Under the pieces are notes generated by a model. It was not told where the DNA came from and searched no databases. It saw nothing but the letters and a program-made list of their open reading frames with translations. The position numbers and the translations under genes were made by a program. A stretch of DNA of 64,000 bases from Xanthomonas indica (GTDB taxonomy: Bacteria > Pseudomonadota > Gammaproteobacteria > Xanthomonadales > Xanthomonadaceae), in contig NZ_CP131914.1 of NCBI RefSeq assembly GCF_040529045.1, positions 4,324,501 through 4,388,500 on the forward strand, written 5' to 3'. Shown here piece after piece: positions 63,991-64,000 of this stretch (its first letter is position 1; each line of letters begins with the position of its first letter).

Positions 63991-64000
63991 CAACCTGACT

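Overview
The window is a GC-rich (roughly two thirds G+C or more) chromosomal segment of a gammaproteobacterium in the Xanthomonadaceae, most likely Xanthomonas. Reasons seen in the sequence: two TonB-dependent receptors, including an Oar-like one; GTAG-type REP palindromes; and gene orders usual for the group (pilN-pilM divergent from mrcA; recG-ridA-spoT-rpoZ-gmk-yicC divergent from rph-rdgB-hemW; zapA-6S RNA-fau; rubredoxin divergent from thiE). The high G+C would fit an early-branching Xanthomonas of the X. sacchari type, but that is a guess from composition.

Layout. 1-4 kb: start of the type IV pilus assembly operon (pilM, pilN cut by the left edge), divergent from PBP1A. 4-8 kb: a conserved unknown protein, citrate synthase, type B ribosomal protein L31 and a nucleoside hydrolase. 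8-15.3 kb, minus strand: recG, ridA, spoT, rpoZ, gmk, yicC. 15.4-21.3 kb, plus strand: rph, a VOC protein, rdgB, hemW, a DUF1631 protein and a PilZ protein. 21.6-28.2 kb: two M24 prolyl peptidases, ygfB, a PAS-GGDEF-EAL protein, a small coiled-coil protein, zapA and the 6S RNA gene with its terminator. 28.3-33.7 kb: thioesterase, fau, EVE protein, rpiA, DUF192 lipoprotein, SirB1/TPR protein, rubredoxin and thiE.

33.9-49 kb is the accessory core. It holds two TonB-dependent receptors, a large MalT-like LuxR regulator, and a minus-strand operon whose five products all carry export signals: a Tat flavin amine oxidase, a c-type cytochrome, a Sec-exported RidA-like protein, a Tat-exported PLP aminotransferase and azurin (hemL, a housekeeping gene, lies between). 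The amine oxidase operon and both receptors share the same promoter layout: two CCTACCC boxes 19 bp apart, followed after exactly 33 bp by a -10 hexamer with no -35. I infer a co-regulated periplasmic amine-oxidising system in which receptors import substrate, the flavoenzyme passes electrons to cytochrome c or azurin, RidA clears the imine, and the aminotransferase works in the periplasm. This is the best candidate here for an undescribed system.

49-64 kb: HAD hydrolase, a 160-bp tandem repeat array, argD-type aminotransferase, a voltage-gated-type ion channel with a zinc ribbon, gloA, a ROK regulator, a short-chain dehydrogenase, a kinase-like protein, a GntP permease, a DedA-PAP2-LssY membrane protein, a chagasin-like inhibitor, a LON-domain protein, mpl (carrying an in-frame repeat insertion) and adk. 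Eight copies of a heptad-repeat inverted element and several REP pairs lie between genes. No tRNA, rRNA, CRISPR array, insertion sequence or prophage was seen.
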